Shown here: positions 28,666 through 37,884 of the stretch, one piece after another
How the letters are laid out: each line of letters opens with the position of its first letter
Numbering within the stretch: the first letter of the stretch is position 1
Source of the DNA: Gammaproteobacteria bacterium
Lineage (GTDB): Bacteria > Pseudomonadota > Gammaproteobacteria > JAKDMP01
Assembly: GCA_027018875.1 (NCBI GenBank)
Contig: JALUYA010000025.1
Coordinates: 1-51,595 of the forward strand
Direction: 5' to 3'
DNA: 51,595 nucleotides
Translations under genes and position numbers: made by a program
Notes under the pieces: generated by a model
The model's input: the letters and a program-made list of their open reading frames with translations, nothing else
What the model was told of the DNA's origin: nothing
Database searches by the model: none

Positions 28666-31347
28666 TTATATCGGTGATGGCGCACCGAATTGTGTCCGCC
28701 ACAGCACGGCGATGCGTTCCCGGGCCCACGCCGTCGCCGGTGCATCCTCGGCCAACCCAAGAACCCGTCGGTTGCGGTTCTCCCGCAAGAGTTCAAGTGC
28801 AGTCGCCAACTGGCTCGCCTGCGGGCGGATGCTCTGCGCCTGGAGCGCGCCCAACTGCGCGGAAAGCCGCGATGAGCAGCCCCTAGGTGGATGGGACTGA
28901 ATGGCGACAAGCACCCAGTACGCCGTGAGAAATTCTCCGTCTAGCAAGGCCGCGGTAAGGGGACTTTCCGGCGGTCCGCTCCGGGCTACTCGCGCCCGCA
29001 TCCCGGTGATGGCTTGGGCCAATTCGGCGGGGGGCACGGACCGAGCGAGCAGCGCCAGCCGCTCGCGGTGAAACCGCCGGGCAAGCCGCGGGCTACCGGC
29101 CACGGGCCGGGCCCGGAGCAATGCCTGGCGCTCCCAGAGCCAGGCATGCTCGCGTTGATAGCGGCACCAGGCATCGAACCGCGACAGCAACAGCCCAGCC
29201 GATCCCTCCGGCCGCAGCCGGGTATCGACCCGGTACAATGGCCCGGACGCGGTCGGCTGGATAAGCAAGGACAAGGCGCGTTGCGCGAGGCGCGCCAGGT
29301 ACACCCCGGGTTCCATGCCCGAATGCCCGTCCCCTGTAACCCGGTCATAGAGAAATACCAGGTCGAGGTCGGATTCGAGCCCCAGTTCCCGGCTACCCAG
29401 CTTGCCGTAGGCCAGAACCAGCAGCTCGTAGGACAGGCCCCCGACTCGGGCCCGCATCCTTGCCGCCGCAAGCTGTAATGCCGTCTTTACCGCCCCTTCC
29501 GCAAGCCGGGTCAGGTCCCGCTCCAGCGCTGATTCATTATAAGATCCATCTACCAGCGCAGCGGCAATTTTCAGCCGTTGGATTTCATTCACCTCGCGCA
29601 ATTCCAGGGCGGCGTCATCCTCTCCCGTCGGGTCTCCCGACCTCTTAAGCAAATGCCGGTATCGTCGCACCAAAACCGGTGCCGGCGCGGGGGCACTCAC
29701 CCGGGGATCGAGCAGCTCATCCAATGCCGCGGGGGCCGCCGCCAGCCGCTGCGCGATCCAGGCACTGCGCCCGACCAGGGTAACCAAACGCTCGAGTGCA
29801 GCGGGCCTTTCCACTAAAAGTGCCAGATAGACACTTCGGCGAAGCAACGCATACACCAGATCCAGCAGCCGTAACAACACCGCATCGGGCATGGAAAAAC
29901 CACTGACGCTTTCGATCAACAGAGGGATGAGCCGATTCAAGGCTCGGCGCCCCCGATCACTCATCAGCCGAACCCTGCGCGTCGCTCCGAATCGCGCGAG
30001 GCGTTCGGCCAGCCCCCGGGGGTCACGAAACCCCAGTTCTTGCAACGTCGCGATAGCCGCATCCGGCACCAGGCTGGTACCCCAAAGTTGCTCGACCCAG
30101 GAATGAAAGGGTTTTTTCGGTACCCCCAGTATGGCCTCGAACATCTCCTGCACTCCATCCTGATGGCGGGAACATTCACTCTGAAACATCACCCAATTTT
30201 TATACCCCAGGCTCACCGCCAGCCGTTCGCGTTCATTCCCGGCGGTTGGCAAGTGATGCACGGGGGCCAGCCGTTGCATTTGCAAACGGTTTTCCACCCG
30301 CCGCAGAAATTGATAGGCCCGGCTCAGCCGCTCGACCTCGGCGGCGTTCAGCAATCCGCAACGCCCGGCAGCAGCTAAGGCGGCGCGCAAATGGGAGCCG
30401 GAAAGTTCCGGACACCGCCCACCGCGAACCAACTGAAATGCCTGCACAATGAACTCAATCTCCCGTATTCCACCCGGCCCGCATTTGATGTTACCCGGGC
30501 GTGCGCCGGCCTCGAGTCCGATTTCGCGCTTCATTTCCCGTAGCGCATCGAGGGCGTGATAGTCCAGATAACGCCGGTAGATAAACGGCTCCAGGCGCTC
30601 CAGGAACTCCCGTCCCGGTGTGGCCAAGCCCGCTACCACGCGGGCCTTGATCCAGGCATAACGCTCCCACTCCCGCCCGTGATGCTGAAAGTAGGCCTCC
30701 ATTGCCCCGAGTCCCATAACCGGCGGTCCGGACTGGCCAAAAGGACGCAAGCGTAGATCAATTCGATACGGGGTTTTCAACCGCGCAAGAAATCGCCTGG
30801 CGCGGGCCACCTCGGCCGACATCCTGCCACTGTCCGCCCCGCAGACGCAACCAAGTACCAGGTCAAGGTCCGAGTAAAAATTTAATTCCCGTCCTCCCAG
30901 CTTACCCAATGCAAATACGACCAGGTGCGATTCTGCTTCGGCCGCAAGTGCCCGCTTTAGCATCTCCTGCGCCAAAGCGCTGGCCGCCACCAAACTCTCG
31001 CGTACCGGTGCCAGCGCACATAACTCGCGCAAGGCAATCACGCCGAGGCCAAGTTCGGCGGCCTCTCCCAGGCTCGGCACCGTAGTAAACAGTGCCGCCA
31101 AGATACCCCGATGCGGTGGCCCGGCTGCCCACTCGAGCAGTCTCCGGCGCATCCGGGGAGAGGCCCGTAGCAACACCCGGTAGAGAAAATCACTGTAGCC
31201 TAAAGCCGCCACCAATCTCTGTATGGTGAGCGACCCGTAGCCCTCGAGTTCCAGTTCCTCCAGCCGCGCCAGGCCGATTTCCTCCAAAGGGTTCAATTCC
31301 CGCCTCCCATCTCCCGCCAAGTTTTTGCGCCATGCCAACAAAACCAA
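28666..31347 (-). CDS. glnE: Glutamine synthetase adenylyltransferase / adenylyl-removing enzyme
   Basis: Bifunctional regulator that adenylylates and deadenylylates glutamine synthetase under control of PII. The product has 893 residues against 946 in E. coli, with the shortfall at the N-terminus. The two nucleotidyltransferase domains each show their Asp pair: LGGRELNFYSDLDLVLG (AR domain, N-terminal half) and LGSRELGLESDLDLVFLY (AT domain, C-terminal half). glnA, with a Tyr in the standard adenylylation context, is at 39-40 kb. It starts 47 bp after the nuclease gene and is followed closely by the zinc-finger gene. Confidence 0.95.
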   Translation of the reverse strand: MVLLAWRKNLAGDGRRELNPLEEIGLARLEELELEGYGSLTIQRLVAALGYSDFLYRVLLRASPRMRRRLLEWAAGPPHRGILAALFTTVPSLGEAAELGLGVIALRELCALAPVRESLVAASALAQEMLKRALAAEAESHLVVFALGKLGGRELNFYSDLDLVLGCVCGADSGRMSAEVARARRFLARLKTPYRIDLRLRPFGQSGPPVMGLGAMEAYFQHHGREWERYAWIKARVVAGLATPGREFLERLEPFIYRRYLDYHALDALREMKREIGLEAGARPGNIKCGPGGIREIEFIVQAFQLVRGGRCPELSGSHLRAALAAAGRCGLLNAAEVERLSRAYQFLRRVENRLQMQRLAPVHHLPTAGNERERLAVSLGYKNWVMFQSECSRHQDGVQEMFEAILGVPKKPFHSWVEQLWGTSLVPDAAIATLQELGFRDPRGLAERLARFGATRRVRLMSDRGRRALNRLIPLLIESVSGFSMPDAVLLRLLDLVYALLRRSVYLALLVERPAALERLVTLVGRSAWIAQRLAAAPAALDELLDPRVSAPAPAPVLVRRYRHLLKRSGDPTGEDDAALELREVNEIQRLKIAAALVDGSYNESALERDLTRLAEGAVKTALQLAAARMRARVGGLSYELLVLAYGKLGSRELGLESDLDLVFLYDRVTGDGHSGMEPGVYLARLAQRALSLLIQPTASGPLYRVDTRLRPEGSAGLLLSRFDAWCRYQREHAWLWERQALLRARPVAGSPRLARRFHRERLALLARSVPPAELAQAITGMRARVARSGPPESPLTAALLDGEFLTAYWVLVAIQSHPPRGCSSRLSAQLGALQAQSIRPQASQLATALELLRENRNRRVLGLAEDAPATAWARERIAVLWRTQFGAPSPI

Positions 31348-31394
31348 ACGCCCGGGGGCCGCCCCAGCATTTCATCGCCGGTGTGATAGAACCG

Positions 31395-33185
31395 TTATCG
31401 TTGTATTTTCCGATATCCACCAAGGACGACAATGACCGGATCGTGATCTGAAGCCCGGTATGCCGCCGCGGGGCCGTCACAGATGGGATGTCCCCGATAG
31501 CCGATAACGTCGGCTTCATCGGCATCGATATGCCAAACCCGGGCCGCTCGCAGCCAGGGAATCAACCCGGAATCGACAAAAATATAATCCAGCTCTCCCG
31601 CCCCCTGCGCATAGCTGGTGGTATAGCGGGCTCGCGGTGATATTCCCCCCGCTGCCAGGACATTGCTCCACCCGCCCACCCGCATGGCCCGGATCGCGGC
31701 CTCGTAAGGGTAGGCATTGAAATCGCCCAACACCAGGATACCGCCGCCGCCCACGCCGGTTGGATCCGTAGCTAGCCACCGGTTCAGCGCGGTGACGGCG
31801 GCAAGCCGGGCCCGAGCACAGTAGCCGGCTCCCGGGGGACCATCCAGGGCAGAACCGCAACGGCTCCGCTTGGAGCGAAGATGTACCACGGCGGCCGTGA
31901 GTATTCGCCCCGTGGAAATCTGCCGGAAACTCGCGGCCAGGACCGGCCGTTTGAGCCCGGCTTCCAGGGCCGGAGAGGCATCGTGCGTCAATTCGGCGAC
32001 CCGCCCGACCCGAACCAATTTTTGGGTGTTATAAACCAAGGCAACGGAAATCAAATCTGTCCCGAGCCGTTTTCCCGGGGGACGCACATAGCGGTAGATC
32101 GTGCCCGAGCCGGCGTTAAGTCCCGCCACCAGCTCGGCAATGGCGCTGCCCGGGCCATAGCCATTGTTCTCGATCTCTTCCAGCCCCGCTAGGGCCGGAT
32201 CGAGTTCGGTCAGGGCCATAATCAGCTTGGCGCGTTGACAGACAAACCCATGATAGGTTGCAGCACCCCGCTCGGTGGGAAACGCCGCGCCGACGAATGC
32301 ACGGTTGAAGAAGTTTTCTACATTGAAACTGATGATTCTCAAGCCGGAAGGCAGGTGCAATTGCGCCACGGTCCGGCGCCGATTTAAGCGCCGCTCGAGC
32401 ATAAACCCCAGGGGTTCGATCAGATTTCGGCCAAAGTCTCGGTGGACGATACCGCGCAGATTATCCACCACCTGACCCAGGCGCAAGGGCTCCCGGGCAT
32501 CGAACCGGTGTCCCGCTAACACTACGGGCCAGGGCTTCCCGATATAACTGCCGTCATTCAACCACACGGAGTGCCGGCGCACGGCAGCCTGCAGCCGTGC
32601 GATCCCCGGCCCGGGCCGAGTGATCGCGCCCGGCGCAAATACCCGGCCCGCCGCCGTCAGTCCGACCTCCGCGTAACGGCCAAAATCGTACAGGTCGCTC
32701 ACCGTCAACGGTTGGGTAAAGCGCACCCGCATCCCCTGCAGCCCCGACCAGCCGCCGCGGCGCTCAAGCGGCAAGGCCAGGGAAATCGCCGGGGGAAGTT
32801 CCGCCGTACCGCAGCGGCGAATCACCCGTGGATGGACGAGTTCGAGACTACCGTGAAAATCACGGGCCAGGGCGCGTAACGCCAGCACCTGCCCCGGCAT
32901 CGGTATCGATCCGCCGGTTGAGGAATAGACAAAGACGGCCTCCGAAGTCGCCGGGTTGTCGTCCCAGCCCGCCCGGGGTGCTTCGATGAAATAGCCCTTC
33001 AGTTGCGGAAAACGTCCGGTGACAATTCCGGCTACACGAACTCTTCGTGCCTTGGATACGGCCGCCAGGGAGGTCAGAGCATGCAGCGGAACCAGCCCGG
33101 AGACCGGGCATACGCCCGCCGCTGCCGGCCTCCCAACCAACCCCAGCAGGCCCCAAAGCAGGAAAACCCAGTGACCCTGTCGCAT
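31395..33185 (-). CDS. Secreted endonuclease/exonuclease/phosphatase-family nuclease (ExeM/NucH type)
   Basis: The 596-residue exported protein has an N-terminal signal peptide (about 1-23, ending RPAAAG), an OB-like ExeM-type region (about 45-270) and a C-terminal EEP nuclease domain. EEP motifs are ISFNVENFFN, LEEIENNG, VVHLRSKRSRCG, VLGDFNAYPYE, ELDYIFVDSG and YRASDHDPV, so both metal ligands and the catalytic His are present. It has no C-terminal membrane anchor or sorting tail. Relatives degrade extracellular DNA. Unexpectedly it begins six bases after the MCE-domain gene and so is probably part of the lipid-transport operon. Confidence 0.9.
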   Translation of the reverse strand: MRQGHWVFLLWGLLGLVGRPAAAGVCPVSGLVPLHALTSLAAVSKARRVRVAGIVTGRFPQLKGYFIEAPRAGWDDNPATSEAVFVYSSTGGSIPMPGQVLALRALARDFHGSLELVHPRVIRRCGTAELPPAISLALPLERRGGWSGLQGMRVRFTQPLTVSDLYDFGRYAEVGLTAAGRVFAPGAITRPGPGIARLQAAVRRHSVWLNDGSYIGKPWPVVLAGHRFDAREPLRLGQVVDNLRGIVHRDFGRNLIEPLGFMLERRLNRRRTVAQLHLPSGLRIISFNVENFFNRAFVGAAFPTERGAATYHGFVCQRAKLIMALTELDPALAGLEEIENNGYGPGSAIAELVAGLNAGSGTIYRYVRPPGKRLGTDLISVALVYNTQKLVRVGRVAELTHDASPALEAGLKRPVLAASFRQISTGRILTAAVVHLRSKRSRCGSALDGPPGAGYCARARLAAVTALNRWLATDPTGVGGGGILVLGDFNAYPYEAAIRAMRVGGWSNVLAAGGISPRARYTTSYAQGAGELDYIFVDSGLIPWLRAARVWHIDADEADVIGYRGHPICDGPAAAYRASDHDPVIVVLGGYRKIQR

Positions 33186-33191
33186 CCGTTC

Positions 33192-34109
33192 TCAGTCGGG
33201 CCGGGTTCCACCGGGCCGGCGCTCTCCTGGACCGGGTGGAGGCCGAGTCGGACCCAGGATAAGGCTTTGCGGTGACCGGTTCAATTGCTTGATCAGGGTT
33301 TGCAACTGTATGCCAAGTGTCCTCAAGCGCAGCAACAAGGCATTGATCTGGGGCACGGATTCCTGATTCAATCGGGTTCCGAGCATCGCCGCTGAATTCG
33401 CCGCCCTTCTAATAGCCCGGACGGGTTGCCCGGCCGCAACCACCAACCGGTTGGTGGTTGCCAGCAAGCGTCGACCCTGCTCCACCGCGGCGTCGGTACG
33501 CCGCAGTAGCGGCGGCAACCGCCGCAACACCGCCCCAGTCCGATCCTCCAGCGTCACCAGCTTGCGGCTCGCCCGCTCGATATACGCCAAGGAACGGGAA
33601 ATTGCCTGGGCATTTTTCCCGGAAACGAGGGTCTTCACTGCGGCCAATGTCTGCTTGACCTGGACGACAATTCCTCCGGCCTGTTGCATCAACCGCCCGA
33701 TCTCCCCGGGCTTCAACTCCAGCCGTGCCGGCCGTTTGTCACTGGTGTGTAAAACCGGGCCGGCGGCGCCCAAATGCAAGTCTATATTCTTGTTTCCGAT
33801 CAGCCCATTGGAACCCAGGGTCGCGTAACTGTTCCGGGTCAGGGGAAAACTCTTGTCCACCCGGATCAACACGTTGACGCGGCGATGAGTCTTCGCATCC
33901 AGCCTCACGTAGTTCACGCTGCCGACCTGAACCCCCTTGTAGACCACCGGCGAACCGGGACCCAGCCCGGCGACGCTGCCCTCAGACTCCAGCAGGTAGG
34001 GCACACGCGCCGCGCCCGGGGTCATCATCCACCAGGTAACAGCCGCCGCGCCAAGTCCAAATATGGCCAGGAAAATGATTGCGATTATGGCGTGAGAACG
34101 GTCTTCCAT
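33192..34109 (-). CDS. MCE/MlaD-family lipid-transport protein
   Basis: The 305-residue inner-membrane-anchored periplasmic protein has one N-terminal helix (about residues 8-28), then an MCE domain (about 37-120, with GSPVVYKGVQVGSVNYVRLD) that in MlaD forms the hexameric lipid tunnel. A long helical C-terminal part (about 130-285) carries Ala/Leu/Arg-rich heptads. It is third in the permease, ATPase, MCE order, 15 bp after the ATPase. The longer C-terminus differs from E. coli MlaD (183), so this is more likely a paralogous MCE system than the classical Mla one. Confidence 0.88.
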   Translation of the reverse strand: MEDRSHAIIAIIFLAIFGLGAAAVTWWMMTPGAARVPYLLESEGSVAGLGPGSPVVYKGVQVGSVNYVRLDAKTHRRVNVLIRVDKSFPLTRNSYATLGSNGLIGNKNIDLHLGAAGPVLHTSDKRPARLELKPGEIGRLMQQAGGIVVQVKQTLAAVKTLVSGKNAQAISRSLAYIERASRKLVTLEDRTGAVLRRLPPLLRRTDAAVEQGRRLLATTNRLVVAAGQPVRAIRRAANSAAMLGTRLNQESVPQINALLLRLRTLGIQLQTLIKQLNRSPQSLILGPTRPPPGPGERRPGGTRPD

Positions 34110-34124
34110 CGTGTTAGCCCCTGC

Positions 34125-34916
34125 TCAGTTCGGATACCGGTTACGCAACGCAGCACCCCGAGAACCCTCTAGCAACCGCTTGATGACCGGGTGGCTCGCG
34201 ACCTCGCCACCCATCATCTCTTCTATCGGTCCCTCGTAAATAATACGCTGTTCGGCCAGGACTGCCACCCGGTTTGCCAGGGCCGCCACCGACTCCAGGT
34301 CATGGCTGACCATCACAATACTGAGTCCCAACTCGCCATGAATATCGGCTAGCAGCTTATCCAGGTCGCGCGCGGTTACCGGGTCAAGCCCGGAAGTAGG
34401 CTCATCGAGGAACAACAGCTCGGCTTCTACCGCTAGTGCCCGCGCCAACGCTACGCGCTTGATCATGCCGCCGGACAACTCTGCCGGGCGCTTGTTGGCA
34501 TCCTCCGGCTGCATCCCGGTCATGGCCAGCTTGAGCATAACCAGGTCATGGATCAGGCGCTCATCGGCCGCCTCGCCAAGGGTTCTCAGCTCCCGCAGGG
34601 GAAAAGCGATATTGTTGTACACGGTAAACGCACTAAACAACGCGCCCTGCTGAAACAGCATGCCCCAGCGTTTCCTGAGAGCCCGCGCCTCGCGCCAATG
34701 CAGGTTATGAATATCCTTACCCAGTACCCGTACCGTCCCCGCGCTGGGCCGGCGTAACCCGGTGATTTCGTGAAGTAGCGTCGTCTTGCCCCCGCCGGTG
34801 GTACCGATGATTGCCAACACATCGCCACGATAGGCCGTCAGGTTGACGTCCCGGTGCACCACGGCCCTCCCAAAGCGGGTCTCCAACCCGCGTACCTCCA
34901 CCACGACCTCGCTCAT
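34125..34916 (-). CDS. ABC transporter ATP-binding protein, MlaF type
   Basis: ATPase that powers the MCE lipid transporter, 263 residues. Walker A is GTTGGGKTTL, the signature is LSGGMIKRVALARAL, Walker B is LLFLDEP with TSGLDPVTA, and the switch histidine is in MVSHDLES. The ATG overlaps the permease stop by four bases. Confidence 0.92.
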   Translation of the reverse strand: MSEVVVEVRGLETRFGRAVVHRDVNLTAYRGDVLAIIGTTGGGKTTLLHEITGLRRPSAGTVRVLGKDIHNLHWREARALRKRWGMLFQQGALFSAFTVYNNIAFPLRELRTLGEAADERLIHDLVMLKLAMTGMQPEDANKRPAELSGGMIKRVALARALAVEAELLFLDEPTSGLDPVTARDLDKLLADIHGELGLSIVMVSHDLESVAALANRVAVLAEQRIIYEGPIEEMMGGEVASHPVIKRLLEGSRGAALRNRYPN

Positions 34917-36034
34917 AACGCAACCCCGCTGGTCATGAATCCCGCAGCACTTTCAATTATTAAAATCAGGCTGAGGCCGACCACCACCGAGCGGGTTATG
35001 TGCCGCGTTAGTCCCTGGGTATCGGGCGGGGCGGTCAACCCATAGTAGGCGCTGGAGATGCCGATAAGAAACCCGAATATCGCTCCCTTGGTGATACCGA
35101 TAAAGAAATCATCCACCGGTACCGCCCCGGGAAACCACTTGAGCCACATCTGCCAAGTGACACCCAGTTGCGTTTCGGACAGGTAAACTCCGCCCAAGAT
35201 TCCCCAAAAGTCCGTCCATACCACCATAAGCGGCATCGCAATGGTCATACCAAGCACTTTGGGCATGACTACCCGCAGGGTGGGCGATACCCCGAAGGCA
35301 CGTAATGCATCGGTCTCCTCGGTGATCCGCATAGCCCCGATACCGGCCGTGGTAGAGCTACCGATCCGCCCCACCAGTACCAACGCCGCAATAAATGGCC
35401 CCAGTTCCCGGGTAAAAGCCAACCCCACGGCATTGATTACCTGCTGGTTAAGTCCAAACTGAACTAGATTCCCGGCAATTTCCCAAGTAAGCACCAAGCC
35501 AATGAGTACGCCGAGGAAGGCAAGAAGAAAAACCGACTGGGCGCCGGCACGAAAAATGGTTGCGGATAATTCGCGCAATGGAAACAGACGGGGATTTTCA
35601 ACACAGTGCCAAAGATCAACAAAGAACTGCCCGACCAGCAATAAAATTTCATAAAATTGATGCCCAAAGGCGGCAATGTTAGCGCCGAGCCGATGGAGCA
35701 ATTCCCCGGGACGAAGGAATGGTTTGGGGGGCGGGGGGCGCTGCAAACGAATCGCTTCGAGCCGCTCGAACCAGCTGGAGTGTCGCTCCAGCCCCGCGGC
35801 ATATTGCGGCCGCTTGCCACCCCAGACACGCCACAGAATCAGGGCTCCGCCGCTGTCGAGCCGCTCGACAGCGGTCAAATCCCAGATATCGTCCGCCGCA
35901 AAAACCAGCGCTTGCACTTGCTTCAGCGCCGAACATTGTGGATCCAACAGTACATAGAGTACCCATTCGCCACTCACGCGAATACGGCGGTGTCCCGCCT
36001 CTTGTGAAACCTCCAGTCGCGGCACAGATTTCAT
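34913..36034 (-). CDS. MlaE-type permease with N-terminal STAS domain
   Basis: Permease of an MCE lipid transporter, 373 residues. The first ~95 residues form a STAS-like domain (DDIWDLTAVERLDSGGALIL). The membrane domain (about 140-373) shows the MlaE segments GLVLTWEIAGNL, ELGPFIAALVLVGRIGSSTTAGIGAMR and ITKGAIFGFLIGISSAYYGL. In E. coli the STAS partner MlaB is a separate protein, so here it is built into the permease, as is known for other MCE permeases. It is the first gene of the operon with the ATPase, MCE protein and nuclease. Confidence 0.92.
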   Translation of the reverse strand: MKSVPRLEVSQEAGHRRIRVSGEWVLYVLLDPQCSALKQVQALVFAADDIWDLTAVERLDSGGALILWRVWGGKRPQYAAGLERHSSWFERLEAIRLQRPPPPKPFLRPGELLHRLGANIAAFGHQFYEILLLVGQFFVDLWHCVENPRLFPLRELSATIFRAGAQSVFLLAFLGVLIGLVLTWEIAGNLVQFGLNQQVINAVGLAFTRELGPFIAALVLVGRIGSSTTAGIGAMRITEETDALRAFGVSPTLRVVMPKVLGMTIAMPLMVVWTDFWGILGGVYLSETQLGVTWQMWLKWFPGAVPVDDFFIGITKGAIFGFLIGISSAYYGLTAPPDTQGLTRHITRSVVVGLSLILIIESAAGFMTSGVAL

Positions 36035-36064
36035 CTTAATGCTTATCCCGACAAAAACATTGCG

Positions 36065-36087
36065 AGTATAGGCTATTGGTCAACCAA
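36065..36087 (-). promoter_or_regulatory. Possible -10 and adjacent dyad upstream of the MCE operon
   Basis: The minus strand has TATACT at 36070-36065, 31 bases before the MlaE-type ATG, and a perfect dyad TTGGT-CA-ACCAA at 36076-36087 just upstream of it. No clear -35. The rest of the 270-bp gap (36035-36304) shows only a 10-bp palindrome TTAGGCCTAA at 36114-36123 and no gene. Confidence 0.3.
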
Positions 36088-36304
36088 CTTGAGCCTCCGA
36101 GAAGCTATCGGACTTAGGCCTAATCCACCGCCTTGGTGCGATAGCAGCTTCACTATTTTCCATTCCTCGTTGTGACAACTTATCATGCACCTCAAAATTG
36201 GAAATGTTTGACTCACTTTCCCGCTGTCCTGGCGCGGATCGCCCGAGCCCAACAGGCTCCTCGCTCCGTCTGCTAGACTCGCAGTGAAAGGATATGTTTC
36301 GCCC

Positions 36305-37855
36305 ATGCGCCACTTACAGTTCGAATCCTACGACCGCCTGGCCCTGCTTGGCATCATCGCACTAGCCACGATCGGGTTTGCCATCGGCCTTGGTAACCAC
36401 GGCCCTATTCCCTCCATGGAAACCCGTTTTGCAGTAGCCGTGCAACAAATGCTGCTACACCATCAGTGGTTGATACCCGAGAAAAACGGCCTGCCCTATA
36501 TCGAATATCCTCCCTTCTACTATTGGCTAAGTATGCTGCTCGCCAAGGCCGGGCTGCCGCTCCTGCCCGCAATTCGACTACCCAACCTGATTGCCCTGTG
36601 GATCTGGTTTGCCGCCGTTTATCGCCTGGGGCGGCGACTTGTTCCCGGCCTACCTCGCTGGCTGTTGCCCGCGGCCGCCCTGGTATCCCCTGCCGTTCTC
36701 TACAACTTCTTCGTTGCCCAGACCGACGGCTGGCTCGCCGCCGGCGTCACACTGGCGCTGCTCGGATATGTCAACGCACCGCAACCCCGACGTTTCCCCT
36801 GGCTGCTATGGGGCGGTACGGCACTGGCAGTGTTCGCTAAGGGACCGCTTGGGCTGGTTCTGGTGGTTCTCGCCATCGGCGGTGAGCGTCTCCTCGCCGT
36901 CGGCGTGGGAGCACTGGCCTGGAAAAAATTCCCACAAGCAATCTTGGCGCTACGCCCGTTACGCGGCACCGCCTTGGCCCTGGCCCCCCTGGCTGCCTGG
37001 TATCTTGCCTGCGGCCTGTTCGTCAGTTGGGATTTTGTCCGCGCGGCATTTGTCTATAACAATATCACCCGCTTTCTTGCCGGCGCTGGAGGGCACGACA
37101 ACCCCTGGTGGCTGTATGGGCAAACCATTTGGGGAGATTACTTCCCCTGGTCGCTCGCACTCCCCCTGGGGTTGATTCTGGCCATCCGGCGCCTGCGCCA
37201 ATTTTCGCCCCGTCTGCTCTTCGCCTGGAGCATAACCCTGATCATATTCTTTTCGCTTTCGGCTTCCAAGCAAAGCAAGTATCTGCTTCCCGCCGTCCCG
37301 GCCTTCACCGGGTTGGCACTGATGGCTCTCGCGTGGGTCTTCCGCCGCCATACGGCCGGGCTACACCGCACCATGGCGGTATGGATTGGGATCATTCTAC
37401 TGTTTTTTGGCGTAATTATCGCCACCTGGCTGCCCTTCGCCTCGGCGCATATCGATGACAACCATAGTTACGCCCAGCTTAAAGGCCGGGTGGCGGCAGC
37501 CCCGGGTCCCATCGTTATGTATGGCTGGCCGCGGTCACTTGTCTTGTGGCAATTGGGCGCGCCCATGCCCTGGTTCCGCGATTCCAGGTCGCTGTATGGC
37601 GCTATTCATTCCGGCAAACTTCGTGCCGGAGCTTACCTGTTGGTTCCCCATAGTGATCTGGCGCGCTATGGCGCCCGGGGAACCCAAATTTTGTCACCGG
37701 CACCGGCACCACCTTATCTCCGCTATATCACCTCTCTACATAGCAAGGGGGGATTCGAAGTCTATCGCGTGCTTGCCGGCGCGAAGCTGGCCCCCCTTCC
37801 GAAAACCCCCCTCCCCGCGCCACCGCGATGGTGGGATCGATTTGATACAGATTAG
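36305..37855 (+). CDS. GT39-family membrane glycosyltransferase (ArnT-like)
   Basis: Polytopic inner-membrane enzyme of the dolichyl-phosphate-mannose transferase superfamily (GT39/PMT_2), 516 residues. It uses an undecaprenyl-phosphate sugar donor, and ArnT itself adds aminoarabinose to lipid A. The first periplasmic loop has the acidic motif SMETRF followed by YIEYPPFYYW, and about ten or more helices follow. No arn genes lie nearby, so the sugar and acceptor are unknown. A GTG at 36284 would add seven residues. I chose ATG 36305, though both have weak ribosome binding sites. Confidence 0.85.
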   Translation: MRHLQFESYDRLALLGIIALATIGFAIGLGNHGPIPSMETRFAVAVQQMLLHHQWLIPEKNGLPYIEYPPFYYWLSMLLAKAGLPLLPAIRLPNLIALWIWFAAVYRLGRRLVPGLPRWLLPAAALVSPAVLYNFFVAQTDGWLAAGVTLALLGYVNAPQPRRFPWLLWGGTALAVFAKGPLGLVLVVLAIGGERLLAVGVGALAWKKFPQAILALRPLRGTALALAPLAAWYLACGLFVSWDFVRAAFVYNNITRFLAGAGGHDNPWWLYGQTIWGDYFPWSLALPLGLILAIRRLRQFSPRLLFAWSITLIIFFSLSASKQSKYLLPAVPAFTGLALMALAWVFRRHTAGLHRTMAVWIGIILLFFGVIIATWLPFASAHIDDNHSYAQLKGRVAAAPGPIVMYGWPRSLVLWQLGAPMPWFRDSRSLYGAIHSGKLRAGAYLLVPHSDLARYGARGTQILSPAPAPPYLRYITSLHSKGGFEVYRVLAGAKLAPLPKTPLPAPPRWWDRFDTD

Positions 37856-37884
37856 TCCAGCGCCCGGCTTTTCACCGGAGCATC

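Noticed and set aside
36073-36306. Open frame of 77 codons on the minus strand in the MCE-GT39 gap
   Set aside because: No ribosome binding site, no recognisable motif and no coding-like composition.
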